Source of the DNA: Clostridia bacterium
Lineage (GTDB): Bacteria > Bacillota > Clostridia > Oscillospirales > QAKW01
Direction: 5' to 3'
Assembly (NCBI GenBank): GCA_017442025.1
Contig: JAFSBD010000246.1
Coordinates: 1 to 8,941 of the forward strand
DNA length: 8,941 nt
The translations under genes and the position numbers were made by a program. How positions within the stretch are numbered: the stretch's first letter is position 1; the number at the start of each line of letters is the position of its first letter. Of the stretch, positions 1 through 6,532 are shown piece after piece. The notes below the pieces were generated by a model, which was given only the letters and a program-made list of their open reading frames with translations, was not told the origin of the DNA and searched no databases.

Positions 1-641
1 AATACCACGCGGCTTCCCACCTCGCGGGCAAAGCCCATTTCGTGGGTAACCACCACCATGGTCATGCCGCCCTTGGCCAGATCCCGCATAACGTCCAAAA
101 CCTCGCCGACCATCTCGGGATCCAGAGCGGAGGTGGGCTCATCAAAGAGCATCACATCGGGATCCATGCAGAGCGCGCGAACGATCGCCACCCGCTGCTT
201 CTGCCCGCCCGAAAGCTGGCTGGGATAAGCATTGGCGCGGTCTTCCAACCCGACCCGCTTCAAGAGCTCCATCGCTTTCTTTTCTGCCTCTTCCTTCGGC
301 ATCTTTTTCAGCTTCATGGGAGCAATGGTCATATTTTTTAAAATGGTCATATGGGGAAAGAGGTTGAAATGCTGGAATACCATCCCCATCTTCTGCCGAT
401 GAATATTGATATTGACCTTGCGGTCGCTGATATCCACTTCATCCACGATAACGGCACCGTCGGTGGGCGTTTCCAGGAGGTTCAAGGAGCGCAACAGGGT
501 GGATTTACCGCTGCCCGAAGGCCCGATAACAACAACCACTTCGCCCCGCTTAATATCGATATCAACCCCATCCAGCGCACGGATCTTCCCGCCCCGATAG
601 TGTTTTTTTAAGCCTTGAACTTTAATAATATTATCGCTCAC
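1..641 (-). CDS. Polar amino acid ABC transporter ATP-binding protein (GlnQ/HisP type), C-terminus cut off by the window edge
   Basis: Cytoplasmic ATPase that powers uptake of a polar amino acid together with the permease and binding lipoprotein encoded just upstream. The 213 visible codons show the ABC hallmarks in order: Walker A GPSGSGKST at residues 40-48, Q-loop around MVFQHFNLFP (87-96), signature LSGGQKQRVAIVRA (143-156), Walker B VMLFDEP with the D-loop SALD (163-174), and the switch His in VVTHEMGF (197-204). The family is usually about 240-245 residues, so roughly 30 are missing at the left edge. I chose the GTG at 639-641 because AGGAGGT lies 9 nt upstream (651-657). This start overlaps the 3' end of the permease gene by 11 nt, which suggests translational coupling. 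Family membership is certain; the substrate (Gln, Glu, Arg, His, cystine) cannot be read from the ATPase. Confidence 0.95.
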   Translation of the reverse strand, partial: MSDNIIKVQGLKKHYRGGKIRALDGVDIDIKRGEVVVVIGPSGSGKSTLLRSLNLLETPTDGAVIVDEVDISDRKVNINIHRQKMGMVFQHFNLFPHMTILKNMTIAPMKLKKMPKEEAEKKAMELLKRVGLEDRANAYPSQLSGGQKQRVAIVRALCMDPDVMLFDEPTSALDPEMVGEVLDVMRDLAKGGMTMVVVTHEMGFAREVGSRVV

Positions 642-1386
642 TCTTCTGCAACCTCCTCTCCAGTTTACGCACCAACGCGGTCAGGATAATAACCATAACC
701 AGGTAAACCAACGCCACCGCGATCAAGGGCATAAACGCCATAAAGGTGCGGCCGCGAATAATGTCGCCCGCCTTGGTCAGGTCAATAACGCCCACATAAC
801 CGGCAATCGAGGTTTCCTTCAAAAGAACGATAAACTCATTACAAAGGGTAGGCAACACCGTCTTGAACGCCTGAGGGATGATGATATGGATCATCGTTTG
901 CAGATAGCTGAATCCCAAAGAACGGCCCGCTTCAAATTGCCCGTTATCCACCGAGACGATACCGCTGCGGAAAATTTCCGCCACATATGCACCGGAATTA
1001 ACACCGAAAGCAATGGTAGCAACCAAAATACCGTTGCGGGAGGTGGCAAAGATGATAAAATAAAAGATCATCAATTGAACAACTACCGGTGTGCCTCGGA
1101 AAATGGTGAGATAGAGATTGCAGATCCCATTCCCCAAGCGCATCAAAAACCAACCAAACCCGCCTTTTTTAGCCATGGTTTCTTTGTTCTTATCATATGT
1201 AGAGCGCACCGCCGCAACGAGAATACCGATCAACAATCCGATCAGCAGGGCAAAAAAAGTGATCTGCAGGGTGGCACCCAAGCCCTTGACCAGGGAAAGC
1301 CACCGATCGCTTTTAATAAAAACCTTATAGAAATCGGCGTAGAAATCTGCCCAGCTTTGCTGGAACCAAAGAACTAATTTATCCAC
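631..1386 (-). CDS. Polar amino acid ABC transporter permease (GlnP/HisM type)
   Basis: Membrane subunit of the importer, 251 residues, the usual length for HisM/GlnP-type permeases. Seen: a long hydrophobic segment at about residues 38-60, FRGTPVVVQL at 96-105 (typical of His/Glu/Gln/Arg/opine permeases), and the cytoplasmic EAA loop that contacts the ATPase, beginning EAGRSLGF at 152 and ending at IIPQA near 173. Further hydrophobic segments lie near 103-130 and 218-240. The start is a GTG at 1384-1386 with AAGGAG 9 nt upstream (1396-1401). The gene follows the binding protein after 69 nt that include a terminator hairpin, and overlaps the ATPase by 11 nt. It probably acts as a homodimer, because no second permease gene is visible in the operon (inference). 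The amphipathic N-terminal extension before the first membrane segment, about 35 residues, is a little long. Confidence 0.95.
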   Translation of the reverse strand: MDKLVLWFQQSWADFYADFYKVFIKSDRWLSLVKGLGATLQITFFALLIGLLIGILVAAVRSTYDKNKETMAKKGGFGWFLMRLGNGICNLYLTIFRGTPVVVQLMIFYFIIFATSRNGILVATIAFGVNSGAYVAEIFRSGIVSVDNGQFEAGRSLGFSYLQTMIHIIIPQAFKTVLPTLCNEFIVLLKETSIAGYVGVIDLTKAGDIIRGRTFMAFMPLIAVALVYLVMVIILTALVRKLERRLQKSER

Positions 1387-1410
1387 GTTTTATTTCTCCT
1401 TAATACAGCG

Positions 1411-1436
1411 AAAAAGCGGGGCGCCTATGCGCCCCG
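1411..1436 (-). terminator. Intrinsic terminator or attenuator between the binding-protein and permease genes
   Basis: A perfect 8-bp GC stem (CGGGGCGC at 1417-1424 pairing with GCGCCCCG at 1429-1436) with a 4-nt loop, followed on the minus strand by CTTTTT (1416-1411). It lies 20 nt after the stop codon of the binding-protein gene and ahead of the permease ribosome binding site. In importer operons such an element commonly lets only part of the transcripts continue into the membrane subunits. Partial readthrough here is inferred from the absence of an obvious promoter in the 24 nt that follow. Confidence 0.85.
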
Positions 1437-1455
1437 TTTTACGTTGCTTAAATGA

Positions 1456-2220
1456 TTACTCTGCTTTAATGTAGTTCGCGATGATCTTATCCATAGAACC
1501 ATCGGCTTTCATTTCTGCCAATGCTTTATTCACAGCTTCCAGCAGTTCGGTATTTTCCTTATTGATGGCGATGGCATAATCCTCAACAGCCCATTCTGCT
1601 TCCAGGATGGAAAGACCTTCATTCACCTTAACAAATTCCTTTGCAGGCTCCTGATCGATAATAACAGCCTGAACCTTACCGCTCTTGAGCGCTTCAACAG
1701 CATCCGCACCGGTGAGGTAGGGAGTAACATGATCTTCGCCGTAGCCACCGTTCTCAACGGTATCGGAGGCATAGATATGGCCGGTGGTATCCTGCTGAAC
1801 ACCGATCATGATATCAGCACCTGCCAGATCATCCAAGGTCTTGACCTTGCCGCCGTCCTTAACGATAACAACCTGAACGCCGGTTGCATAGGAATCAGAG
1901 AAGTTTACCTGCTCCTTACGCTCATCGGTAATGGTCATACCGGCAATACCCACATCATACTTACCGGTCTCAACACCGGCAACGATGGTGCCGAACTCCA
2001 CGTTCTCAATGACCAGCTCTTTGCCGAGCTTATCGGCAATCGCCTGAGCCAGGTCGATATCGATACCCTTATACTCATCGCCTTCCATATACTCATAGGG
2101 AGGGAATGTTGCGTTGGTAGCCATTACCAACTCATCATTTTTCGCAGTACCGCAGGCGGCCAGGCAGCAGACGGTCATCATCAGTGCCAGAACCAGGCAT
2201 AAAATCTTTTTCATATTCAT
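1456..2220 (-). CDS. Polar amino acid ABC transporter substrate-binding lipoprotein (SBP_bac_3 family)
   Basis: Extracellular binding protein, 254 residues, tethered to the membrane by a lipid. The N-terminus is a lipoprotein signal: MKK, a hydrophobic stretch 6-22, and lipobox LAAC with the lipidated Cys at residue 23. The mature part is a family 3 periplasmic-type binding fold: FPPYEY (39-44), GIDIDLAQAI (52-61), and GMTITDERKEQVNFSDSY (94-111), in which R101 is the expected contact for the substrate alpha-carboxyl. Near the hinge-distal lobe, D189 in AVIIDQEPA is the likely alpha-amino contact. The first ATG (2218-2220) is preferred over the in-frame ATG two codons later because AAGAGGA sits 7 nt upstream of it. 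The gene has its own consensus promoter and leads the importer operon. The amino acid bound is not determined; glutamine, arginine and cystine are all possible for this family. Confidence 0.95.
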   Translation of the reverse strand: MNMKKILCLVLALMMTVCCLAACGTAKNDELVMATNATFPPYEYMEGDEYKGIDIDLAQAIADKLGKELVIENVEFGTIVAGVETGKYDVGIAGMTITDERKEQVNFSDSYATGVQVVIVKDGGKVKTLDDLAGADIMIGVQQDTTGHIYASDTVENGGYGEDHVTPYLTGADAVEALKSGKVQAVIIDQEPAKEFVKVNEGLSILEAEWAVEDYAIAINKENTELLEAVNKALAEMKADGSMDKIIANYIKAE

Positions 2221-2262
2221 TAGTTTATCCTCTTTTCATATTATTTTTTGGATTGTATCAAC

Positions 2263-2291
2263 ATTATAGTGCATAATATGCGTGTTGTCAA
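2263..2291 (-). promoter_or_regulatory. Perfect-consensus sigma-A promoter of the amino acid importer operon
   Basis: On the minus strand the -35 box TTGACA (2291-2286) and -10 box TATAAT (2268-2263) both match the consensus at all six positions, with an optimal 17-nt spacer. Transcription is expected to start near 2256, giving a leader of only about 36 nt, too short for a riboswitch or T-box. The spacer contains the odd palindrome GCATAATATGC (2271-2281), a possible repressor site. A promoter this strong normally needs control, which fits the inverted repeats just upstream. Confidence 0.9.
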
Positions 2292-2292
2292 G

Positions 2293-2335
2293 GGGAATAT
2301 TCATATTTTTCTCATAAAATACAACAAATATTCCC
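2293..2335. promoter_or_regulatory. Inverted repeat abutting the -35 box, candidate regulator binding site
   Basis: GGGAATATT at 2293-2301 and its exact reverse complement AATATTCCC at 2327-2335, separated by 25 nt. The proximal arm begins 2 nt upstream of the -35 box, where an activator or a repressor could act. The first arm also contains the palindrome GAATATTC (2295-2302). I do not recognise the site as a standard CodY, TnrA or ArgR box. That it binds a protein is inference from symmetry and position. Confidence 0.4.
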
Positions 2336-2418
2336 ATCACGCCCTATATACTATGCACAAAAATGTATATTTCAAGCCATTATTCACCCGTTTTCTGCAT
2401 AAAACACCCCGTGCAACA

Positions 2419-2445
2419 AATGTATATTATTCATAAATATACATT
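2419..2445. repeat. Perfect 10-bp inverted repeat over the amidase stop codon, with a third copy at 2362-2371
   Basis: AATGTATATT at 2419-2428 and AATATACATT at 2436-2445 form 10-bp arms around a 7-nt loop. A third, direct copy of AATGTATATT lies at 2362-2371. The repeat covers the TGA stop of the amidase gene (2431-2433). On the minus strand the hairpin is followed only by TTTGTTGC, and the stem is almost purely AT, so it would be a weak terminator. An alternative is a DNA-binding site for regulation of the importer operon about 150 nt downstream. Both roles are inference. Confidence 0.45.
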
Positions 2446-3030
2446 ATTATATTCATTTTCCAACCGTTGTTGTTCCTCAGGGGTATCGGGAGTAAAGGGC
2501 AGTCCGAAATATTGCAGGATCCCCTGGGCGATGGCCACCCCGATCTGATAAACGTTGCGGACGATAAAATCCGCATCGGGCGGATTTCCATGGCAACCCA
2601 CCTCAACGATCACCGCAGGCATGCGGGAGCGGCGCAGTTCATAATAACCCAGACCGCCATAGGCGCTCTCCCCTTCCCGCACCCCCCGATCCTCGCTTTG
2701 GGTAATCGGTGCCAAAAAAGCATAGATATCCTCGGCCAATCGCTGGCCGTTGGTATTGGGGCGGTAATAGAAGATCCGCGCACCGCCCTCGCCGGGGTCG
2801 CAATAGACCGAGCGGATGGCAACATAGATATCGGAATTATTGGCATTGGCATCGGCTACCACCGTTTGGAGATCGTAGGCGGGGTTATTCCGCGCAGTGG
2901 TAATTCCGTTGCGAGTCAGCTCCAGCTCCACCACATCGGCGATCAGATTCATCCGCTCCTCTTCCGTTCCGAAGGTTCCGTAGCCTCGGTTAAAATGGCG
3001 GGGCGAGGGCGAAAGATATACCTCGGGCAT
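2431..3030 (-). CDS. N-acetylmuramoyl-L-alanine amidase family protein (Amidase_3), probably zinc-site altered
   Basis: A 199-residue protein resembling Amidase_3 enzymes, which cut the bond between N-acetylmuramic acid and the stem peptide of peptidoglycan. Seen, numbered from the ATG at 3030: YLSPSP (5-10) replaces the usual DPGHGG strand, TEEERMNLIADV (22-33) carries the acidic ligand region, VADANANNSDIYVAI (58-72) is the strand before the second metal ligand, DRGVREG (114-120) is typical, and VIVEVGCHGNPPDADF (140-155) holds the catalytic Glu (E143). Where active members have SIH or AIHSN, this one has AIRSVY, so R73 replaces the zinc-binding His. There is no signal peptide or wall-binding repeat, which is unusual for a wall hydrolase. 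ATG 3028-3030 is chosen because AAGGAGG lies 7 nt upstream; the adjacent in-frame TTG would be only 4 nt away. It could be a degenerate or regulatory homologue. Confidence 0.8.
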   Translation of the reverse strand: MPEVYLSPSPRHFNRGYGTFGTEEERMNLIADVVELELTRNGITTARNNPAYDLQTVVADANANNSDIYVAIRSVYCDPGEGGARIFYYRPNTNGQRLAEDIYAFLAPITQSEDRGVREGESAYGGLGYYELRRSRMPAVIVEVGCHGNPPDADFIVRNVYQIGVAIAQGILQYFGLPFTPDTPEEQQRLENEYNNVYL

Positions 3031-3036
3031 CAAAAT

Positions 3037-3045
3037 CCCTCCTTT
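3037..3045 (-). promoter_or_regulatory. Ribosome binding site that fixes the amidase start
   Basis: The minus strand reads AAAGGAGGG. Its AAGGAGG core (3044-3038) is 7 nt from the ATG at 3030 but only 4 nt from the neighbouring in-frame TTG at 3033, so the ATG is favoured. Confidence 0.8.
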
Positions 3046-3091
3046 ATTGGTATATCCTATGCGCCCAAACGAAAAAAACTGCGCGTGTTTT

Positions 3092-3335
3092 TGCCAAGTG
3101 CCTAAAGGACACTTGGCATCGATATAAATTCCTTCGGAATTTTCGATATACTCCCCCTCTTGCCAAAGGAAAGAGGGGGAAAGTTCGATATAGACTGCGT
3201 CTTCGCAATGCTTTTGAGAGGACTCAAAAGCGAGAAGGAATGAATATCATATCGAAATTTTGCTTGCAAAATTATATCGAATTTGCCTATGGCCAATATA
3301 TCGAGCCTTTGGCATATCCGGCCAAAGGCATATCG
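3092..3335. repeat. Array of perfect short hairpins separated by inverted TCGATATA boxes (noncoding)
   Basis: This is most of the 362-nt gap between the RNase-like gene and the amidase gene. Hairpins with exact arms: tgccaagtg 3092-3100/3110-3118; aaattcc 3126-3132/3136-3142; a 10-bp stem 3152-3161/3171-3180 (core ccccctctt); gcttttgag 3210-3218/3223-3231; aattttgc 3256-3263/3266-3273; gcctttggc 3305-3313/3321-3329. A weaker one lies at 3281-3297. Between them, TCGATATA occurs at 3119, 3143 and 3185. The reverse complement TATATCGA occurs at 3273 and 3297, with one-mismatch CATATCGA at 3248 and a decayed copy at about 3329. The left and right boxes can pair in nested order (3119 with 3297, 3143 with 3273, 3185 with 3248), giving one large branched structure. 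Loops also share the motif aaagga (3104-3109 and 3165-3170). No transposase is present. Nature unknown: a nested palindromic repeat element or a structured RNA. Confidence 0.8.
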
Positions 3336-3340
3336 CCTAA

Positions 3341-3387
3341 ATTAAGAAAATCTCTCAACCGGGCGATAAAGCCTGATCGAGAGATTT
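3341..3387 (-). terminator. Terminator after the flippase / RNase-like operon
   Basis: Arms AAATCTCTC (3348-3356) and GAGAGATTT (3379-3387) pair perfectly over 9 bp. The 22-nt loop contains a smaller GGGC/GCCT stem (3361-3364/3371-3374). On the minus strand the hairpin runs into TTTTCTTAATTT. It starts 5 nt after the stop codon of the RNase-like gene. Confidence 0.8.
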
Positions 3388-3392
3388 CCCTT

Positions 3393-4994
3393 TTAATCCT
3401 CGTATTTTTCCGCTAATTTATTAATTTCTTCCGCAAAGCGGTTGAGTTCCTTATTGGTGCGGCCGCGGCACTTCTCGATGGTGGCGATCAACCGTTTGCC
3501 CGCCAGCATCAACCGCTCAAAGACCGATTCATTGCGTTTGACCCGCCCGGCCTTCTTTTCCAACCGAATGCGGTTGCCGGGCACCAGCAACGCCCCGGTG
3601 CGAACATCATAGACCGCGCCGTTATAGGGAGCGGTGGCGGGATAGCCCAACTTCTGAGTAATGACCGCCGCAAAGGTATCGCAGACGGTATCATCCCCAT
3701 GGTTGACAAACACTCTGGGCGGATGCTCCTTCAGCCCCTCCAGCCAGCGGAGCATGATCTGCTGATCGGCATGGCCGCTGATGCCGTCCATGGTGGCGAT
3801 CTTCGCCCGCACCTGCACCGTTTCCCCAAAGAGCTTGACTGCCTCTGCCCCATCCTGGAGCAGGCGGCCGACCGTTCCTTCCGCCTGAAAGCCGACAAAG
3901 AGGATGGTGCTCTCCGCCCGCCAAAGGTTATGCTTGAGATGGTGGCGGATCCGCCCCGCTTCGCACATTCCGCTGGCCGAAAGGATCACCTTCGGGCGTT
4001 GATCCTCATTGATGGCCATAGATTCTTCGGCGGTAACCGAGATCTGCAAGCCGGGGAATTCCAAAACATTGATCCCTCTGCGGATCAGATCCAGCATCTC
4101 TTCGTCATAATATTCCGCCAGATCCCCGAAATAGACCTTGGTAGCTTCAGCGGCCAAGGGGCTATCGACAAAGACGGGGAAATTTTCATGCCCCTGCACC
4201 AAGCCCTTTTCCTTGATCTCCCGCAAGAGATATAAAAACTCCTGGGTTCTTCCCACCGCAAAGGAAGGGATGACCACATTCCCGCCCCGATCGAAGGTAT
4301 CCTGCAAAACGGCGGTAAGCTGGCCGACATAGTCCTTGCGGGGGCCGTGGGTACGATCCCCATAGGTGGATTCAATAATGACCGTATCGGCGTAGGTCGG
4401 GGTTTCGGGATCGCGGATCAACGGGCGATCCACATTCCCCAGATCCCCCGAGAAGAGCAAAACGTGCTTTTCCCCCTCTTCGGTAACGGTGATCTCAATG
4501 CTGGCAGAGCCCATCAAATGGCCCGCATCCAAAAAGCGCACCTTGATCCCCTCTGCCACCTCATATTCCGCATGATAACTGCAGGGATTAAATAAGGTCA
4601 AGGTGTTCAGCGCATCCTGCACCGTATAGAGCGGGACATATTCCGCCGCCCCGCTCCGCTGGGCCTTGCGGTTGCGCCAAAGGGCTTCCTGCTCCTGAAT
4701 ATGGGCCGAATCCTGAAGCATCAGCTTGCAAAGCTGAGTGGTTGCCCCGGTGGCATAGATGGGGCCGCCAAAGCCATTGGCAACCAGCATGGGAAGCTTG
4801 CCCGAATGGTCGATATGGGCATGGGTGAGCAAAACCAAGTCCACCTCCGCCGGGGAAATGGGCATAGCGCAATTTTCATAAATATCCGCGCCCTGCTCCA
4901 TGCCGCAATCGATCAGAATGCGTTTACCTGCCGCCTCCAGCAGAGTGCAGGAGCCGGTAACCTCATGGGCCGCGCCTAAAAATTTCAGTTTCAT
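3393..4994 (-). CDS. MBL-fold beta-CASP metallo-hydrolase, putative RNA-processing nuclease
   Basis: A 533-residue cytoplasmic protein of the metallo-beta-lactamase/beta-CASP class; relatives include the CPSF73/Ysh1-like RNA endo/exonucleases. Seen: zinc motif THAHIDHSG with H58, H60, D62 and H63; H159 in DAGHLMGSAS; D184 in FSGDLG; beta-CASP motif IIESTYGDR (206-214); the long ILSASGMCEAGRIRHHL stretch from 338; GFQAEGTVGR (368-377); and the final metal-binding His H408 in SGHAD. All expected metal ligands are present, so it should be active. The last 50 residues, rich in Lys, Arg and Glu, extend beyond the core and may contact RNA (inference). The ATG overlaps the flippase stop as ATGA, and TAAGGAG (5001-5007) sits 6 nt upstream, inside the flippase coding region. 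Its RNA substrate is unknown; despite the fold name it is not an antibiotic-resistance beta-lactamase. Confidence 0.93.
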   Translation of the reverse strand: MKLKFLGAAHEVTGSCTLLEAAGKRILIDCGMEQGADIYENCAMPISPAEVDLVLLTHAHIDHSGKLPMLVANGFGGPIYATGATTQLCKLMLQDSAHIQEQEALWRNRKAQRSGAAEYVPLYTVQDALNTLTLFNPCSYHAEYEVAEGIKVRFLDAGHLMGSASIEITVTEEGEKHVLLFSGDLGNVDRPLIRDPETPTYADTVIIESTYGDRTHGPRKDYVGQLTAVLQDTFDRGGNVVIPSFAVGRTQEFLYLLREIKEKGLVQGHENFPVFVDSPLAAEATKVYFGDLAEYYDEEMLDLIRRGINVLEFPGLQISVTAEESMAINEDQRPKVILSASGMCEAGRIRHHLKHNLWRAESTILFVGFQAEGTVGRLLQDGAEAVKLFGETVQVRAKIATMDGISGHADQQIMLRWLEGLKEHPPRVFVNHGDDTVCDTFAAVITQKLGYPATAPYNGAVYDVRTGALLVPGNRIRLEKKAGRVKRNESVFERLMLAGKRLIATIEKCRGRTNKELNRFAEEINKLAEKYED

Positions 4995-6496
4995 ATTGTT
5001 CTCCTTAGGGATTTTTCTGCTTTTATTATATCCGTTTTATTAGGGAGTGTCAACCAGACAAAAAGCAGATAGCATCCGCACCAAACTCCGATCCCCAAAA
5101 GGGTGCGCCAAAGAGTCCCTTGCAAGGGCAATAACGCCCAGACTGCCGCCGCCAGCCCGCAGGCCGCCAAGGGGCGCAGGATCCAATCCTTCCATTGCAT
5201 CCCCAGGCGGCAGGTTTTCAGCAGGGTGCCCATATTCAAAGAGGCCACCAAAATATTGCTGAACACCATCACTCCCAAAAAGCCCTTGATACCGAAATTG
5301 GGGACGGCCACCGCAATCAACAATATACGCAAAGTAGAATCGATGGTATTATTACGCAGAGTTTTACCCTGACGATCCAATCCCTTCAAAAGACCGTCGG
5401 CGATGGTATCCATATACATAAAGGGGGTAATGGGTGCCAGCACCTTGAGCATCATGGCGGCGGTGGGGCTATGAAATAAAGTATTGCCCAAAAAATCGCC
5501 GTAGATCAAAAAGACACCCCCGATCATCACCGAAAGGGCAACGGTAATATCCAGCGCCCTGCGAACAATAGCGCGGGTAGCCTTCCAATCGGCGCGGGCG
5601 GAGGTATCGGTTACCTCCGGCACCAAAAGAGAGGAAAGGGCGTTGAGAAAGGAGGCGGGAAAAAAGAGCAGGGGGATCGCCATCCCCTTCAACGCGCCAA
5701 ACTGGGCCAGCCCTAAAGAGTAATCGCCGGTATAGCGGGCGATGGCGAGGGGGATCAGCATATTTTCGGTGGTATGCAGGGCAGTAGAAAGATAGCGGGA
5801 GGCGGCCACCGGCAGGGCGATCCGCCGAATGCTCCCTTTGGGCAAAGGCGCGGCCTTGCCCGCCAGCGGGCGGCGAAGGCTGAGGATGGCCAGATAGAGG
5901 CAGGACGCCCCTTCCGAGACCGTATTAGCCAAAACGATCGCCCCCAAAAGTACCCCAAACCCCCGCTCCCGAAAGGCGGAGATGGCGGCGGCCACGATCG
6001 CCAGCCGCACTGCCTGCTCCAAAAGCTGGGAGATGCAGCCGGGCGCGGCACGGCGCAGGCTGAGAAAATAGCCCGAAAAGCAAGCCGAAACCGTCATGAA
6101 GGGCAGAGAGAAGGCCAACATTCGGAGGGCAAGGGCGCAATCGGGATTGCCGATCCAGCGGGCGGCCAGAAAATCGCTCCCCAAAAAGAGCAGGCCGCAG
6201 CCCGCCCCGCCCAAAACCGCCGCCCAAAATAGGCAGGCGCGCAACGCACCCTTTGCCCGCTCCCTCTCCCGCAATGCTAAGTATTGGGCCACCAGGCGGG
6301 TAACGGCGATGGCAATGCCCGATTGGGTCAGCGTAATAAATAGATTATAAACGGTGAAGGTGAGGGAATAAAGCCCCATCCCCTCCTCGCCCAAAACATT
6401 GGCGAGCAATACCCGCATTAAAAGCCCCGCCGCCCGCAGGACCAATCCCGTGCCGGTCAGCAGAGCCGCATTTTGAAAAAACTTTCGGTTATTCAT
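4991..6496 (-). CDS. SpoVB/MATE-like oligosaccharide (lipid II-type) flippase
   Basis: A 501-residue, very hydrophobic protein of the polysaccharide-transporter/MOP superfamily, length and N-terminus typical of stage V sporulation protein B-like flippases. Seen: the N-terminal block from about residue 10 with TGTGLVLRAAGLLMRVLLAN, then GEEGMGLYSL (36-45), TLTQSGIAIAVTRLVAQYLA in the second helix region, and about 12-14 membrane segments spread over the protein. SpoVB-type proteins are thought to move lipid-linked peptidoglycan precursors across the membrane, including for the spore cortex; transport of another lipid-linked sugar is possible. GGGGTGA (6501-6507) lies 4 nt before the ATG. The stop overlaps the start of the RNase-like gene by 4 nt. 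A strong terminator ends the upstream operon only 36 nt before the start codon and I could not recognise a promoter in between. GC content is clearly higher than in the block upstream. Confidence 0.88.
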   Translation of the reverse strand: MNNRKFFQNAALLTGTGLVLRAAGLLMRVLLANVLGEEGMGLYSLTFTVYNLFITLTQSGIAIAVTRLVAQYLALRERERAKGALRACLFWAAVLGGAGCGLLFLGSDFLAARWIGNPDCALALRMLAFSLPFMTVSACFSGYFLSLRRAAPGCISQLLEQAVRLAIVAAAISAFRERGFGVLLGAIVLANTVSEGASCLYLAILSLRRPLAGKAAPLPKGSIRRIALPVAASRYLSTALHTTENMLIPLAIARYTGDYSLGLAQFGALKGMAIPLLFFPASFLNALSSLLVPEVTDTSARADWKATRAIVRRALDITVALSVMIGGVFLIYGDFLGNTLFHSPTAAMMLKVLAPITPFMYMDTIADGLLKGLDRQGKTLRNNTIDSTLRILLIAVAVPNFGIKGFLGVMVFSNILVASLNMGTLLKTCRLGMQWKDWILRPLAACGLAAAVWALLPLQGTLWRTLLGIGVWCGCYLLFVWLTLPNKTDIIKAEKSLRRTI

Positions 6497-6532
6497 AGAT
6501 TCACCCCATAAAATCTATGCGAAGCAAGGAAC

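Noticed and set aside
3036..3091. Promoter for the amidase gene
   Set aside because: A TATACC-like box exists near 3048-3053 but no -35 box lies at the right distance; too weak to call.
3102..3296. A 64-codon minus-strand open frame in the gap before the amidase gene
   Set aside because: It runs entirely through the hairpin array, its residues simply follow the repeats, and there is no ribosome binding site. Treated as spurious.
3119..3304. CRISPR-like array
   Set aside because: The repeated unit is only 8 nt, it changes orientation in the middle, and the intervening sequences are themselves palindromes of unequal length. No cas genes are present.
3393..4994. Beta-lactamase (antibiotic resistance) reading of the MBL-fold gene
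   Set aside because: The ESTYGDR, SASGMCEAGR and SGHAD motifs place it in the beta-CASP RNA-processing group, not among hydrolytic beta-lactamases.
3699..6232. Plus-strand open frames opposite the RNase-like and flippase genes, up to 178 codons
   Set aside because: They are antisense to well-supported genes with full domain motifs, lack convincing ribosome sites, and their residue composition is that of shadow frames in GC-rich DNA.
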